A stretch of 46,823 nt of DNA from a bacterium (GCA_024743255.1 JANSWY010000032.1:1-46823); one strand, 5' to 3'; shown: positions 8,901-17,362, numbered from the stretch's first letter. Made by a program: numbers and translations. Notes: a model not told the origin generated them from the letters alone.

Positions 8901-9297
8901 GAATCAATTGAAGCACATCAATGATGCTTTGGTTAGAGCTGAAGTTCCTCATGATGGTGAGTTGGTATCAAACGCAAGGAATCTTGAAAAAGCGATATCC
9001 GAAATTAGTACCCAATTAAATGGCGATGGAGTGGCTGGAACCCTTGATATGGGCCGTCCTCCAAGTATTGGGAATAGAGTTGGGATGCTGGTTTATCAGC
9101 TATTTGCCTCTACCTCGGATCCTACTCAGACTAATAGAGATAGTTATGCAATTGCTGTGGAGGAGTTTAAGCCGGTATTGAAGTCTTTGAAGGACTTGGT
9201 GAATGTGGACCTTAAGAAATTACAAGACCAACTTGTAGTTGCTGGTGCTCCCTATACACCTTATTCATTGCCTAATGTACCTACTTTTGAAGAGTAA
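5995..9297 (+). CDS. Secreted Asp-box (BNR/sortilin-like) beta-propeller protein
   Basis: 1100 residues with an SPI signal (MKFRILILVLSLLAFNIEAQ). Residues ~45-750 form one or two propellers carrying at least eight Asp-box turns, such as SIDGGKSWTH, TTDGGNTWNA, TTNGGAKWDK, SRDGGKSFRV, SDDQGNSWDV, TENGGDSWTK and SSDKGKTWTS. A charged linker (EQRQEREKEAKKKGQ) leads to a FlgD-like Ig domain (SSGKVVRKI to GLNRITWDLRY), then a helical C-terminus. Such VPS10/sortilin-like proteins are abundant in marine Bacteroidota and usually have no known substrate. There is no T9SS domain, so it is probably periplasmic. It is transcribed alone and ends at a hairpin terminator. Confidence 0.85.
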   Translation: MKFRILILVLSLLAFNIEAQRKKNNNSTNQTKSAFEEVSLSGLKFRSIGPALTSGRISDFAVNPDNPKEYYVAVSAGGVWKTSNAGTTYTPIFDSQGSYSIGCVTIDPNNPSVVWVGTGENNNQRSVGYGDGIYKSIDGGKSWTHMGLKNSEHIGKIIVDPRNSDVVYVAAIGPLWSEGGDRGVYKTTDGGNTWNAVLTIDKHTGVNDIILDPRDPDVLYAAAYQRRRHVFTYLGGGPGSGMYKTTNGGAKWDKINTGLPSTDIGRIGLAMAPSNPEIIYAIVEANQGEGGFYRTTNRGASWSKQGSYQSSGNYYQEIVVDPNDDQTIYGMNTWIQVSRDGGKSFRVLGEVAKHVDNHCMWIDPSDSEHFIAGCDGGIYETWDGAKTWDFKANLPVTQFYKVALDNAEPFYNVYGGTQDNFSLGGPSRSISGNGISNEEWFITHGGDGFETQVDQSNSNIIYAQSQYGVLVRYDKASGEEVGIQPQPRKDENSYRWNWDAPLVISNFDNKRLYFAANKVFKSDDQGNSWDVISDDLTRQINRNELNVMGRVWGIDAIAKNGSTSPYGTIVAMDESPKNENLLYVGTDDGLVQITENGGDSWTKISSFPGVPSRTYVNMLLASQHDENVVFACFNNHKNGDFKPYVFKSSDKGKTWTSITSNLPARGSTYAIAQDHVDPNLLFVGTEFGVFVSNNGGGKWKQLKAGVPTVGVRDIAIQRRENDLVLGTFGRGFYVLDDYSSLRSTSESTLSKEAELYSVRDPYLYEHSYPLGLPGVAFQGDDYYLGDNLGPVAMFTYYLKDDIKSLKEQRQEREKEAKKKGQSNAYPSYDVLKAERDEKAPQLLFTVKNSSGKVVRKITTKPTKGLNRITWDLRYTDTDPISFSKPSFYNPWGDSDKGILVSPGDYSVSLSKIVSDQVTEIAGPVSFTIKTVDNRSLPATDRMALNEFNRKVLKLNGSVGAAQQTLREVRNQLKHINDALVRAEVPHDGELVSNARNLEKAISEISTQLNGDGVAGTLDMGRPPSIGNRVGMLVYQLFASTSDPTQTNRDSYAIAVEEFKPVLKSLKDLVNVDLKKLQDQLVVAGAPYTPYSLPNVPTFEE

Positions 9298-9318
9298 AAA
9301 TTATTGAATTTGAATACA

Positions 9319-9738
9319 TTAAGAGCCATGAGAGATCGTGGCTTTTTTATTTAGCGACTGTAGAGCAATAAAAATTCCTACTGAATAAACAACAACAAAC
9401 CCCGAGTGAATAAATATGTCATGATAAGGATTTCCAATTACCCATGGCATTTCAGCATCCAGCATACCAATTATACCAACTCAAAGGTGTCTGACCCACA
9501 TGACAGCTGAGACCCATGAAATATATGGGTTAGTAAGCCTGGTGCCGACCAAACAAACAAGCCCAATGATAATGTAGAAGATTGATAGGCTGGATAGTAA
9601 GGCTAGAAACAGCTCTTTATTATTTACAGGGATTTCAACGATTGTCCCAAAAGTATTCTGAGGAGTAATGAATGAAATGATACCAAATCCAAATGCAAGC
9701 AGAAAGTCTATTAATAGTGCAATACGTAGAGTTTTCAT
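9319..9738 (-). pseudogene. Small multi-TM membrane protein gene with in-frame TGA
   Basis: Starting at MKTLRIALLIDFLLAFGFG (9738; Met codons at 9759 and 9795 are alternatives), the frame encodes three hydrophobic segments, then meets TGA at 9481-9483. The same frame then continues for 53 sense codons to TAA at 9319-9321. It encodes another amphipathic stretch and a fourth membrane helix (HSGFVVVYSVGIFIALQSL) with a natural basic tail. Because the frame is unbroken apart from one codon, a single nonsense change best explains it. Sequencing error or readthrough cannot be excluded. It is probably a DUF-type 4-TM protein of unknown function. Its tail overlaps the terminator of the convergent Asp-box gene. 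Confidence 0.6.
9324..9348 (+). terminator. Intrinsic terminator of the Asp-box protein gene
   Basis: GCCATGA (9325-9331), a GAGA tetraloop, then TCGTGGC (9336-9342) with one G-T pair, followed by six T. It lies 27 bases after the stop codon at 9297. Confidence 0.75.
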
Positions 9739-9988
9739 TTTAAGAAGTGATGATTTCATGAATGACTCCAAGGTTTCGAATTTGTTACAGATCAATATCG
9801 ATATGAATTTAGATTAATTCATTGTCTGGTGGGGTTCTTGATCATTAACATGTAAATAATTAGAAATGAGGGGTTAACGTGCCGGAATAAATTGCTGGTT
9901 TACCCCATGTTTCCCGAAAAAAAGGCTAAATTATGAGGTCTTCGTGACGGACAACTAATTATCTCAAAGACTATTCAACTCAACTGGA

Positions 9989-12310
9989 ATGGTGAAAAAC
10001 CTGTTGATTTACATTTTTTGCTATTTTTTATTAGCGCCATTTTCCTACTCACAGAACTTTCAGCTGATTGATTCATTGATACTGGAAATAGAAAAGACTG
10101 GTTCTGATTTTGAGAGGGTGGATTACTACGTCCAGATCGCGAATGAATATTGCGAATCGGATTCAATAAAAACCTACCAATACTCAGGCCTGGCGATCAA
10201 ACTGTCAAATGAAATTGGTCATGAAAAGGGTGTTGTAGATGCCATGATTCCAATGGCTTGGTCGCTCCAGGTTAATGGACATTTTTCAAAAGCAGAGGAG
10301 AAATATGCTGAAATCATAAAGTTAGCAGAGTCCGCTGAATATTCAACTGGACTGGGACAGGCACTTCAGGACCTAGGTGTTGTAACTGATATGCAAGGAA
10401 AGTATGAGGAAGCTCTAATTCTTTACAACCGATCAGTTCAGGTGTTTCAGGAAGCTAATAATCAGGAAGGAATAGCGGACTGCTACAGCAATATTGCGTT
10501 TGTATATCGCGCTATGGGGGATTTTAACAATTCACTCAAATTTTATTCTGAAGCTCTTAAGATTTTTGAATTGATGGGTTCGGAATCTTCCAAAGCCAGA
10601 ATGCTTAATAATATAGGAACTATCTACGTCAAGCAAGGTGACTATGAGCAAGGCCTGCAGTCATTTTTAACTTCGCTTGCAGTCTTCACTTCTTTGAATG
10701 ATGAACGTCATATAGCTATGAATAATGGCAATATTGGAGTGATTTATAAGAAACAAGGGAAATATGATAAAGCCCTGGAATATTACCTAGCCTCTCTTGA
10801 AATATTCAAGAATTTGGGTGACCGAAGCAGTCATTCCAATATGCTCAATAACATTGGAGTGATTTATAAAGTGAAAGGCGATTATTCAAAGGCACTGAAA
10901 TATTACGATCAATCACTTTCGTTGAGCCAGGAGTTAGGTGATAAAAATGGGACGGCATTTCTCTTTAAGAATATAGGTAACATCTACCTTGAAATGGAAG
11001 ATTATGAACCTGCCTTCAAGTATGGATTGGATGCATTGAAACTTTCAACAGAGATTGGAGCCAGAGCTGCTCAAGCAGAGTCAATGATTTTGTTGGGCAC
11101 ATGTCACAAAAACCAAAGAAACTGGAGTAAAGGGAGAGAGTATCTACAAAAAGCTCTGGCTATATCTCAGGAGCTTGGAATGTTGGCTAACGCCCGTAAT
11201 GCTGCATATGAGTTATCAATGCTTGAGAGAGACGCTAAAAACTACAAATCAGCATTGGAAGCCCACGTTCTTTTTAATCAATTGGCCGATAGTCTTCAGA
11301 ATAAACAACAAATTCAGAAAATCACAAGGTTGGAAACCGAATATGAGTTCCAGCAAGAACGAGATTCTATCAGATATGCTAGTGAGACCCAGCAAATGGC
11401 TTTTGAAAAGGATATCGAAAACCGGAAGTTGGTTCAAAGAAATACTTTGATAGGTCTGGTTGTTGCTGGAGTCCTCTTGATTTTTGTATTCATTCTGTAT
11501 CGGAACAATAAGCAGAAGACTGTACGGCTAACTAGTTTGAATAGCAAGATTCAGGCTCAGTCCTTGGAGTTGACCTCACAACGAGATCATTTGCAGGAGA
11601 CGCTTCACAAACTTAAGGAGGCTCGGTCAAAACTGATAAAATCCGAGAAGATGGCAACAAGTGTTACGCTAGCCGCAGGGGTTGCGCATGAGATCAATAA
11701 CCCTTTGAATTTCATAAGTAGTTCATTGGAGGCTATCAAAATGTTGAGTGATGAATTCAATGAGGAACAAAGAGAAAAACTAAAGGTTTTTCTTGAAATG
11801 TCTAGAGAAGGTGTGATAAGAACATCTCGCATGGTTGATGTTTTACGAGACTTCAGTTCCGAGCAACAGGAGTTTAATGCAAAGTGTGATTTGGGGATAG
11901 TATTCTCTAATTGTATTGAAATTCTAAGACCTCAACTCATCCAAATGCAGGTAGAAAATGGAGTCAATCTTGAAAAGCATTTCACCATTGGTAATCTTGC
12001 ATCTCTGCATCAGTCAGTCACTATTATTTTTAATCACATTATTGGTCGGATTAGTCATAAATCAAATATCAAACTTGAGGTGCACTCGGAAACTGGTCAT
12101 TTTGATATTATTATATGCTTCGGCGATCAGCTTAATGATTACGGCAAAGACCAGTTTCATAACTATCTATTAGATGAGACAGAACACGATGAATTCTCCT
12201 CTCTCGATATTTCAGCCAGTATATTGGAAGACAATGGAGGCTCTCTTTTTATCGCGGGAGATCATTCAGAGCCTGTAGGGTTTATGTTGAGGTTTCAGGC
12301 AACAGTTTGA
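9989..12310 (+). CDS. TPR-repeat sensor with degenerate histidine-kinase module
   Basis: 773 residues. An SPI signal (MVKNLLIYIFCYFLLAPFSYSQ) precedes about nine tetratricopeptide repeats (~60-430), recognisable by recurring NNIGxIYxxxGDYxxALxYY units. A helix rich in Gln and Glu leads to one membrane segment (~487-505), then a coiled coil. Next comes an H-box, LAAGVAHEINNPLNFI, with His567 intact, as in the HisKA dimerisation domain. The final ~130 residues should be the HATPase domain, but the N box and the Gly-rich G1/G2 boxes are not recognisable (CFGDQLNDYGKDQ and SILEDNGGSLF are the closest). The topology is periplasmic TPR and cytoplasmic kinase-like part. No response regulator is adjacent. 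It may be a kinase-dead sensor or partner protein. Confidence 0.8.
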   Translation: MVKNLLIYIFCYFLLAPFSYSQNFQLIDSLILEIEKTGSDFERVDYYVQIANEYCESDSIKTYQYSGLAIKLSNEIGHEKGVVDAMIPMAWSLQVNGHFSKAEEKYAEIIKLAESAEYSTGLGQALQDLGVVTDMQGKYEEALILYNRSVQVFQEANNQEGIADCYSNIAFVYRAMGDFNNSLKFYSEALKIFELMGSESSKARMLNNIGTIYVKQGDYEQGLQSFLTSLAVFTSLNDERHIAMNNGNIGVIYKKQGKYDKALEYYLASLEIFKNLGDRSSHSNMLNNIGVIYKVKGDYSKALKYYDQSLSLSQELGDKNGTAFLFKNIGNIYLEMEDYEPAFKYGLDALKLSTEIGARAAQAESMILLGTCHKNQRNWSKGREYLQKALAISQELGMLANARNAAYELSMLERDAKNYKSALEAHVLFNQLADSLQNKQQIQKITRLETEYEFQQERDSIRYASETQQMAFEKDIENRKLVQRNTLIGLVVAGVLLIFVFILYRNNKQKTVRLTSLNSKIQAQSLELTSQRDHLQETLHKLKEARSKLIKSEKMATSVTLAAGVAHEINNPLNFISSSLEAIKMLSDEFNEEQREKLKVFLEMSREGVIRTSRMVDVLRDFSSEQQEFNAKCDLGIVFSNCIEILRPQLIQMQVENGVNLEKHFTIGNLASLHQSVTIIFNHIIGRISHKSNIKLEVHSETGHFDIIICFGDQLNDYGKDQFHNYLLDETEHDEFSSLDISASILEDNGGSLFIAGDHSEPVGFMLRFQATV

Positions 12311-12317
12311 TTCCAGA

Positions 12318-12872
12318 CTAAAATCGAATTTTTGCATTTGGAAGACTTCTTTTCAGCTTTTCTTTATTCTTAATTGATAGTTTAGATGATCTGCATCCCA
12401 GTTTTCTAAGATTAGTCAGTTGGTTAAAACTGGATGGAACACTGTCAAATTGATTGAATCCAATATGTAATTCGCGAAGGTTTTGTAATTCTCCCAACTC
12501 TGGTGGTAATGATAGTAGTTCATTGTAACCCAAATAGAGTTCCTCTAAAGAATTTAATTTGCCAATTTCAGGTGGTAGGGTTTGTAGTTTATTATAGCCC
12601 AATCGTAGTTCCTTTAGCTTACTAAGTTTACCAATTTCCGGAGGTAAGTTCTGAAGATTGTTATACCCTAAATGCAGTCTTTCCAGATTGATTAGCCTTC
12701 CGATCTGTGGGCTTAGAACATAAAGTTCCTGCTCTGATAGGTTGAGGATTTCTACTTTTTCAGGAGTGTTTAGGGCTTCTTCCATTGAGTAGTAGGTCTC
12801 TGAGCATGAGCTTGTTGAAATTAAGGTTATTCCAACTAACAGAGCCAGGATCGATTGTTTGATTAACCTCAT
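12318..12872 (-). CDS. Leucine-rich-repeat lipoprotein
   Basis: 184 residues. An SPII signal ends in LISTSSC, so the protein is a lipoprotein. It contains five to six 23-residue repeats of the type LPPEIGKLxxLxELxLGYNxLxx, the bacterial LRR subtype, from about residue 40 to 165. LRR arrays bind proteins or peptides. The gene is the last of a tight minus-strand operon: its start is 2 bases from the stop of the asparagine-synthetase-like gene. Why a surface or periplasmic LRR protein travels with cytoplasmic enzymes is unclear. It is convergent with the TPR sensor gene (7-base gap). Confidence 0.85.
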   Translation of the reverse strand: MRLIKQSILALLVGITLISTSSCSETYYSMEEALNTPEKVEILNLSEQELYVLSPQIGRLINLERLHLGYNNLQNLPPEIGKLSKLKELRLGYNKLQTLPPEIGKLNSLEELYLGYNELLSLPPELGELQNLRELHIGFNQFDSVPSSFNQLTNLRKLGCRSSKLSIKNKEKLKRSLPNAKIRF

Positions 12873-12874
12873 TT

Positions 12875-14599
12875 TTAATGTTTTTTTTCAATGAATATCT
12901 GTCTCCAAATTTCTAGTGTCATCATCATCCAAATTAACAAACCGTGGCGTTTAAAACCGGTTTCAGTGTTGTAACTTAGTAATTCCTTAATTTTTTGATG
13001 GTTAAATATCCCTGCCTTTTTTACTTCTTTTGGATCAAATAAATGTTTCACATACTTTTTCATTTCTCCCTGAAACCAATAACGTACTGGAACTCTCATA
13101 CCACTTTTTGGCCGGTTTATGATCTCTATTGGCACATCCTCCATAAATGCCTGTTTCAATATATATTTTTCCACTCCGGCATTCAACTTAAATTTTGAAG
13201 GCATCTCCATGCTGGATACCACAAGGTTTTTGGCAAATAATGGAGAATTTGGGAAAAAGCCATTAGCACCGAGCATACGTTCAACTTTAGGAAGAATCAA
13301 ATGAGCGCCTTTCAGTCTCATGTTTATCAGCATTAACTTGTCGAGATAGCTTACATTTTCAAGTTTGAAGAATGGAGTTAGGATACTTTCCAGATGTTGT
13401 TCTTCATTAAAGGTCTCAAGTAGTTCTGGGGCAAGTAATTGATGTAGATGAGTGTAACCCCTTTTATACGAATTTAGATAAGCCTTCTCCATGTGGTTCT
13501 TAGGTCTATCCACTCCATACCACTGATTAAGTAACATAGGAATGTTTTTGGGGCCTCCGAAACATGGGTCGCCACCTTCTCCATTAAAAATGGCCGAAAC
13601 TTTGTCCGATGCGTATTTTGCTAATTCAAAATTTGGGATTGTTATGGGGTCTCCAATAGGATCATCAAGATAGTTTACGGCTTCCCATATTTTGGGAATA
13701 AATGATTTTGGTTTTACCTCAACTTCGTGATGAATTGTTTTATAGCGATTGGCAACTAGACGTGCAAAGTCTATCTCATTCGGGTATTTTTTTCCAAAGT
13801 GTATTGAAAATGTATGGGGTCGATTCTCTGATAATTTTGAGACTCTTGCGGCAATAATACTTGAATCCAGGCCTCCTGAGAGGAAGACACCTACATTTTT
13901 ATGATTCGATAATTTGGATGTGATCTCTTGATCCAACTCCTCTTTGATTCTTCTTTTCCAATATTGAAGATCATCTTCATGATGCTTAAGAAGGATTTCT
14001 GACTTGAAGTATCTATGATAAACTGGACTTGGATTAGAGTCATTGAAATGGATGTAAGTACCGGCAGGCATCTCAAATACATCCTTCATCATTGTGTTTT
14101 GCAACGGGACAAAACTGTAAGAAAAATACTGAAAGATACTTTCTGTATTTATGCGTCTCTCAAATCCCGGGAGTTCATATAAGCCTTTACTCTCTACGCA
14201 AAACGAAAACCGATCACTTTGATTACTAAAGCATAACGTGCGTAAACCTGTTTGGTCTCTAACGACATAGGTTTCATTTTGATGTTGAATACTAATAACA
14301 AATGATCCATTTAATTCGTCCAGAAAGGAAATCCCAATTTGCTTAAACCGGGCCAGAATATTTTCAGGGGATTGAATAATAAAGTTACTGTCATTTACAT
14401 TGCCTGCAACTGCCAACATTGTATCATTGTTGATTGCAAGGCCAGTACTTAAATCTGAAGATCCTTCACTAACGGCAACTCCAAAATGCATGCCGTTCAG
14501 TGATTCAACGTGCAGAACACTTCCTCTATGCAATACACTTTGATGCATTGCTTTTATATACTTCCGATCTAATTTATTGAACCCAAATATTGCAGACAT
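12875..14599 (-). CDS. Asparagine-synthetase-like amidotransferase lacking the glutaminase Cys
   Basis: 574 residues from MSAIFGF; an ATG five codons upstream is less likely because the class II fold should begin at this Met. In true AsnB the second residue is the catalytic Cys (MCGIxG); here it is Ser-Ala, so glutamine hydrolysis is not expected, although HRG and RDQTGLRTL of the fold remain. The synthetase half is intact in its pyrophosphate loop (VFLSGGLDSSIIAARV) and has NGEGGDPCFGGPKN where AsnB has SGEGSDE. The C-terminus has INRPKSGMRVPVRYWF. Lasso-peptide and beta-lactam synthetases also lack or dispense with the Cys and form amide bonds with other nucleophiles. The true substrate is unknown; the operon neighbours argue against plain asparagine synthesis. 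Confidence 0.82.
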   Translation of the reverse strand: MSAIFGFNKLDRKYIKAMHQSVLHRGSVLHVESLNGMHFGVAVSEGSSDLSTGLAINNDTMLAVAGNVNDSNFIIQSPENILARFKQIGISFLDELNGSFVISIQHQNETYVVRDQTGLRTLCFSNQSDRFSFCVESKGLYELPGFERRINTESIFQYFSYSFVPLQNTMMKDVFEMPAGTYIHFNDSNPSPVYHRYFKSEILLKHHEDDLQYWKRRIKEELDQEITSKLSNHKNVGVFLSGGLDSSIIAARVSKLSENRPHTFSIHFGKKYPNEIDFARLVANRYKTIHHEVEVKPKSFIPKIWEAVNYLDDPIGDPITIPNFELAKYASDKVSAIFNGEGGDPCFGGPKNIPMLLNQWYGVDRPKNHMEKAYLNSYKRGYTHLHQLLAPELLETFNEEQHLESILTPFFKLENVSYLDKLMLINMRLKGAHLILPKVERMLGANGFFPNSPLFAKNLVVSSMEMPSKFKLNAGVEKYILKQAFMEDVPIEIINRPKSGMRVPVRYWFQGEMKKYVKHLFDPKEVKKAGIFNHQKIKELLSYNTETGFKRHGLLIWMMMTLEIWRQIFIEKKH

Positions 14600-14617
14600 A
14601 TACTTTACGGTCAAATA

Positions 14618-15565
14618 TTAGCCAAAACTTCCATATGTCACGTCATCATTTGGATATACCTGCCCTGCGCTTTCAGAAATGGGAATTCTACCTTGAAGAG
14701 AAACGGTTAACAGACTTAAAATTTCGTTGTTGTTAAATACATCAAATGGCTTGTTATCCAGGTCTGAGAATTGTTTTAATCTCTTAATATGCTGGAAATT
14801 ATGAGTGAACAAGCCCAGATCAATTATTTCTCTATCAAGAATATTGTAGTTGGTTCTGATTTCTTCTTCCATGGTTTCCCATCCCATGGCATTGTGCAAC
14901 ATAAATACTGGCGTCTCCGGATTGTGACTTAGAATCCTTTTGGTTTCATCCTGCAAGTAATAGGGGTAACCGGTTTTGGATACAACCAAGGCCTTTAAAT
15001 CAGTGTGTAGGTCATTCAACACAAATAAATCAACATATAAATCGGTATCTACAAAAATAATTGCTTCCACTCCATAGTCATAAATATCGGAATCTGTACT
15101 TTTTGTAGGTGGGTTATGTAAGGTTGTTTTGCTTATCAGTCCGCTTACTGTGTCTGGTTTATACTTTTGCCATTTATGAAATAAGTCATGTGCTTTGAGA
15201 TAACTAACTCCCTTTTGACTAATTATTGCAACAATTGCAATGGTTCCAACAATAGCAGCAATGCCCAAAGTGGCCAAAAATGATTTTGTGATAACAAACC
15301 CTACAATGGACAGTATCATTATCCAAACTATTGCTGTATATACATTGTCCGAGATTTTCACTTTATGCATTTTGTTGAATTCAGCATAAAACTGATTGAA
15401 TGTATAATGAGAAGTATAGGTATTACTTACGTTTTTAAGAGCTTTTGTAAATCGTAAGTCATTGGAGCCATCCAATTTGGGATCAAGAATAAAAGTGTAG
15501 CCACAGTTATTGCATATCATCCCATCACTGTGTTTTTGGTTGCGATTACATTCCGGACAAATCAT
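14618..15565 (-). CDS. Zinc-ribbon, two-TM protein of unknown function
   Basis: 315 residues. It opens with a zinc ribbon (MICPECNRNQKHSDGMICNNCGY, Cys3, Cys6, Cys18, Cys21). A soluble stretch and two adjacent membrane helices follow (~82-120: AIVWIMILSIVGFVI and ATLGIAAIVGTIAIVAII). A ~170-residue C-terminal alpha/beta domain with VEAIIFVDTDLYVDLFVLNDLH, KALVVSKTGYP and PVFMLHNAMGWETMEEEI has the look of a Rossmann or Toprim-like sheet, with acidic residues at strand ends. I do not recognise the family. The gene lies 18 bases upstream of the AsnB-like start and 2 bases downstream of the cupin gene, so co-translation is likely. Confidence 0.65.
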   Translation of the reverse strand: MICPECNRNQKHSDGMICNNCGYTFILDPKLDGSNDLRFTKALKNVSNTYTSHYTFNQFYAEFNKMHKVKISDNVYTAIVWIMILSIVGFVITKSFLATLGIAAIVGTIAIVAIISQKGVSYLKAHDLFHKWQKYKPDTVSGLISKTTLHNPPTKSTDSDIYDYGVEAIIFVDTDLYVDLFVLNDLHTDLKALVVSKTGYPYYLQDETKRILSHNPETPVFMLHNAMGWETMEEEIRTNYNILDREIIDLGLFTHNFQHIKRLKQFSDLDNKPFDVFNNNEILSLLTVSLQGRIPISESAGQVYPNDDVTYGSFG

Positions 15566-15567
15566 GG

Positions 15568-16242
15568 TTACAAAATTGTACGATTGATCATAGGATGATT
15601 TTCATGAGTTGGTCCAAAATCTGAGTCTGGATGATAGGCCAGGACCAGTAGCTCTTCATCGTATGTTTTGAAACTGTGAAGCGCTTCTGCTGGAATGATG
15701 AAACTTAACCCTGGTATTAAATAGCTAATTCCCTGATTTGTAATGCATTCCCCACTACCTGATATAATAATTCCTGCCCTTAATGATGGGTGAGTATGTT
15801 GGGATTGAAATGTGTTTTTAGGAATGTGAAGCAAATTCAAACAAGGGTCGCCCATCACTGGAGGAGGAATTAGAAGAGAATCTGTGCAGCCATCTATATA
15901 CATCAACCTTCCTTTATCTTCTACAGGGCCACCTAGATGAAAAAAACCTCTGTATTCTGAATGAGAGATTAATAACCCTGATGAGTTTCCGTATATTTCT
16001 AATTCTCCGGGAGTTGAAAAATACATACCTTTTTTTATCTGAAATTTCCCAAATGACAAATTCAAACTTGCTTCTCCGTCGAATATGTATCCAAAGTGCG
16101 TGACATTATTAGCGGATGACTTAGAAATAGTATTCTGATTCCAGTTTTCTACTTCAACTGTTGAGTTTAGGTGTGATAATACCTTTTTTGAAGATTTTGA
16201 CTGATATAAATGGATAAATGATTCTTCTGCGACTAGACTCAT
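15568..16242 (-). CDS. Cupin-domain protein
   Basis: 224 residues. The C-terminal half is a cupin: CLNLLHIPKNTFQSQHTHPSLRAGIIISGSGEC holds the first His motif (HTHP), and PGLSFIIPAEALHSFKT holds the second His. The tail AYHPDSDFGPTHENHPMINRT is distinctive and repeats His residues likely to bind metal. The N-terminal half is a second, degenerate beta-barrel (GEASLNLSFGKFQIKKGMYFS). It is probably a bicupin with one metal site. It is the first gene of the four-gene operon with the zinc-ribbon, AsnB-like and LRR genes. The role may be enzymatic or sensing; no substrate can be named. Confidence 0.75.
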   Translation of the reverse strand: MSLVAEESFIHLYQSKSSKKVLSHLNSTVEVENWNQNTISKSSANNVTHFGYIFDGEASLNLSFGKFQIKKGMYFSTPGELEIYGNSSGLLISHSEYRGFFHLGGPVEDKGRLMYIDGCTDSLLIPPPVMGDPCLNLLHIPKNTFQSQHTHPSLRAGIIISGSGECITNQGISYLIPGLSFIIPAEALHSFKTYDEELLVLAYHPDSDFGPTHENHPMINRTIL

Positions 16243-16405
16243 GGTTTTTTAAGTATTTTCTTCTATTCTTTAGAATCTAACACTAATCAAACAAAAAAAA
16301 CTCAGAACTGATCCGCAAATCAGATATCTTTTTGTAACCGGGGATTAAATATTGATAGGAGAGAAGTTACTTGTACAATAGTTAAAAGAATGGTCTGGAA
16401 GGATG

Positions 16406-17119
16406 CTACAATTCACCATTAATATACTTCACAATATCACTCAAATGCTCCATCATCGCTTTTTCTGCTAAGTCAGGATTTTGTTGCTCAATATGTTTAA
16501 GTATTTCATAATGCTCCTCCAGAGCTTTCATAGGACGATCACCCGCACAGATATCCTTTTGAGTGAAATAAGTCATGATATCAGGGGTGACAACCAGCAT
16601 TAATGATTTCATTACAGTGTTCTTACTTGCTTCGGTTATCTTCAGATGAAAAAGTAAATCCTCTTCAACCGAAGGTTCACCTTGTTTTGTTTTTATCTCG
16701 TAAGCTTCCAAAGTCTTATGTAGGGCTACAATATCTTCCTTTGTTCTTCTTTCAGCAGCCATTCTGACACTATAGGTTTCAAGGATTACTCTTGTTTCTA
16801 CCAGTGATTTGAAATCTACCCCTTCAAGTTTTAAGATATCCGTAATTAAACCTTCTAAGGCATCAATTCCAATTCCGGCAACCACCGTCCCACTTTGCGG
16901 CAAAGTCTTAAGAATACCATAGAATTCAAGCTTCCGTATAGCTTCTCTCACATATGTTCTGCCAACCCCAAATTTCTCCGTAAGCATCCTTTCAGAAGGC
17001 AATTTATCACCGGGGTTCAATTGTCCCGAAGAAATAAGCTCCTTAATCTGCCTGATAATTTTGTCTGCAGGTTTTTCAATTATTATCTCTTTGAAGTTGT
17101 TTAGAATTCCGCTATCCAT
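16406..17119 (-). CDS. FadR-subfamily GntR regulator (copy 1)
   Basis: 237 residues. The N-terminal winged helix is DKIIRQIKELISSGQLNPGDKLPSERMLTEKFGVGRTYVREAIRKLEFYGIL, and an FCD effector domain follows (VETRVILETYSVRMAAERR, EEDLLFHLKI, EEHYEIL, EHLSDIV). The His residues in the last three segments usually bind a metal that contacts an organic-acid ligand. A close paralogue lies divergently at 17400, with long identical blocks such as FYGILKTLPQSGTVVAGIGI. FadR-type regulators are common beside uronate and alginate genes; a sugar-acid effector such as KDG or KDPG is inference. An ATTGGT-N2-ACCAAT site lies 81 bases upstream of its start. Confidence 0.9.
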   Translation of the reverse strand: MDSGILNNFKEIIIEKPADKIIRQIKELISSGQLNPGDKLPSERMLTEKFGVGRTYVREAIRKLEFYGILKTLPQSGTVVAGIGIDALEGLITDILKLEGVDFKSLVETRVILETYSVRMAAERRTKEDIVALHKTLEAYEIKTKQGEPSVEEDLLFHLKITEASKNTVMKSLMLVVTPDIMTYFTQKDICAGDRPMKALEEHYEILKHIEQQNPDLAEKAMMEHLSDIVKYINGEL

Positions 17120-17199
17120 ATGCTTTTACTGATTGCTATTATCTATGTAGACCTAAAATAACCAAAATTGTTGCGTTACTAGTTTTTTTTACAAAATAA

Positions 17200-17213
17200 A
17201 TTGGTCAACCAAT
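17200..17213. promoter_or_regulatory. GntR/FadR-type operator, site 1
   Basis: ATTGGTCAACCAAT: 6-base arms separated by CA, the TTGGT-N2-ACCAA form typical of FadR-subfamily sites. It lies in the 280-base region between the two divergent regulator genes, nearer the minus-strand copy. Confidence 0.75.
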
Positions 17214-17362
17214 ATTTTTGAGTCTCTAAAACTTAACTTTATTGATAGGGATGACACTCTAATAATTATAATTTGTGCAGAAATAACCATAATTAACCAC
17301 GTCTTATTGCAATAATTCAAAATTCCTATCTAATAATTTGCTATTTAATTTAGTCTACCATA

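Noticed and set aside
5995-9297. Sialidase, because of the many Asp-boxes
   Set aside because: No RIP/FRIP motif or sialidase Arg triad is visible; the repeat pattern fits VPS10/sortilin-like propellers.
9860-9912. GGGGTTAAC / GTTTACCCC imperfect repeat upstream of the TPR sensor gene
   Set aside because: Short arms with a mismatch and a long spacer; nothing else supports a function.
12875-14599. Ordinary glutamine-dependent asparagine synthetase
   Set aside because: The N-terminal catalytic Cys is absent and the operon context does not fit amino-acid supply.
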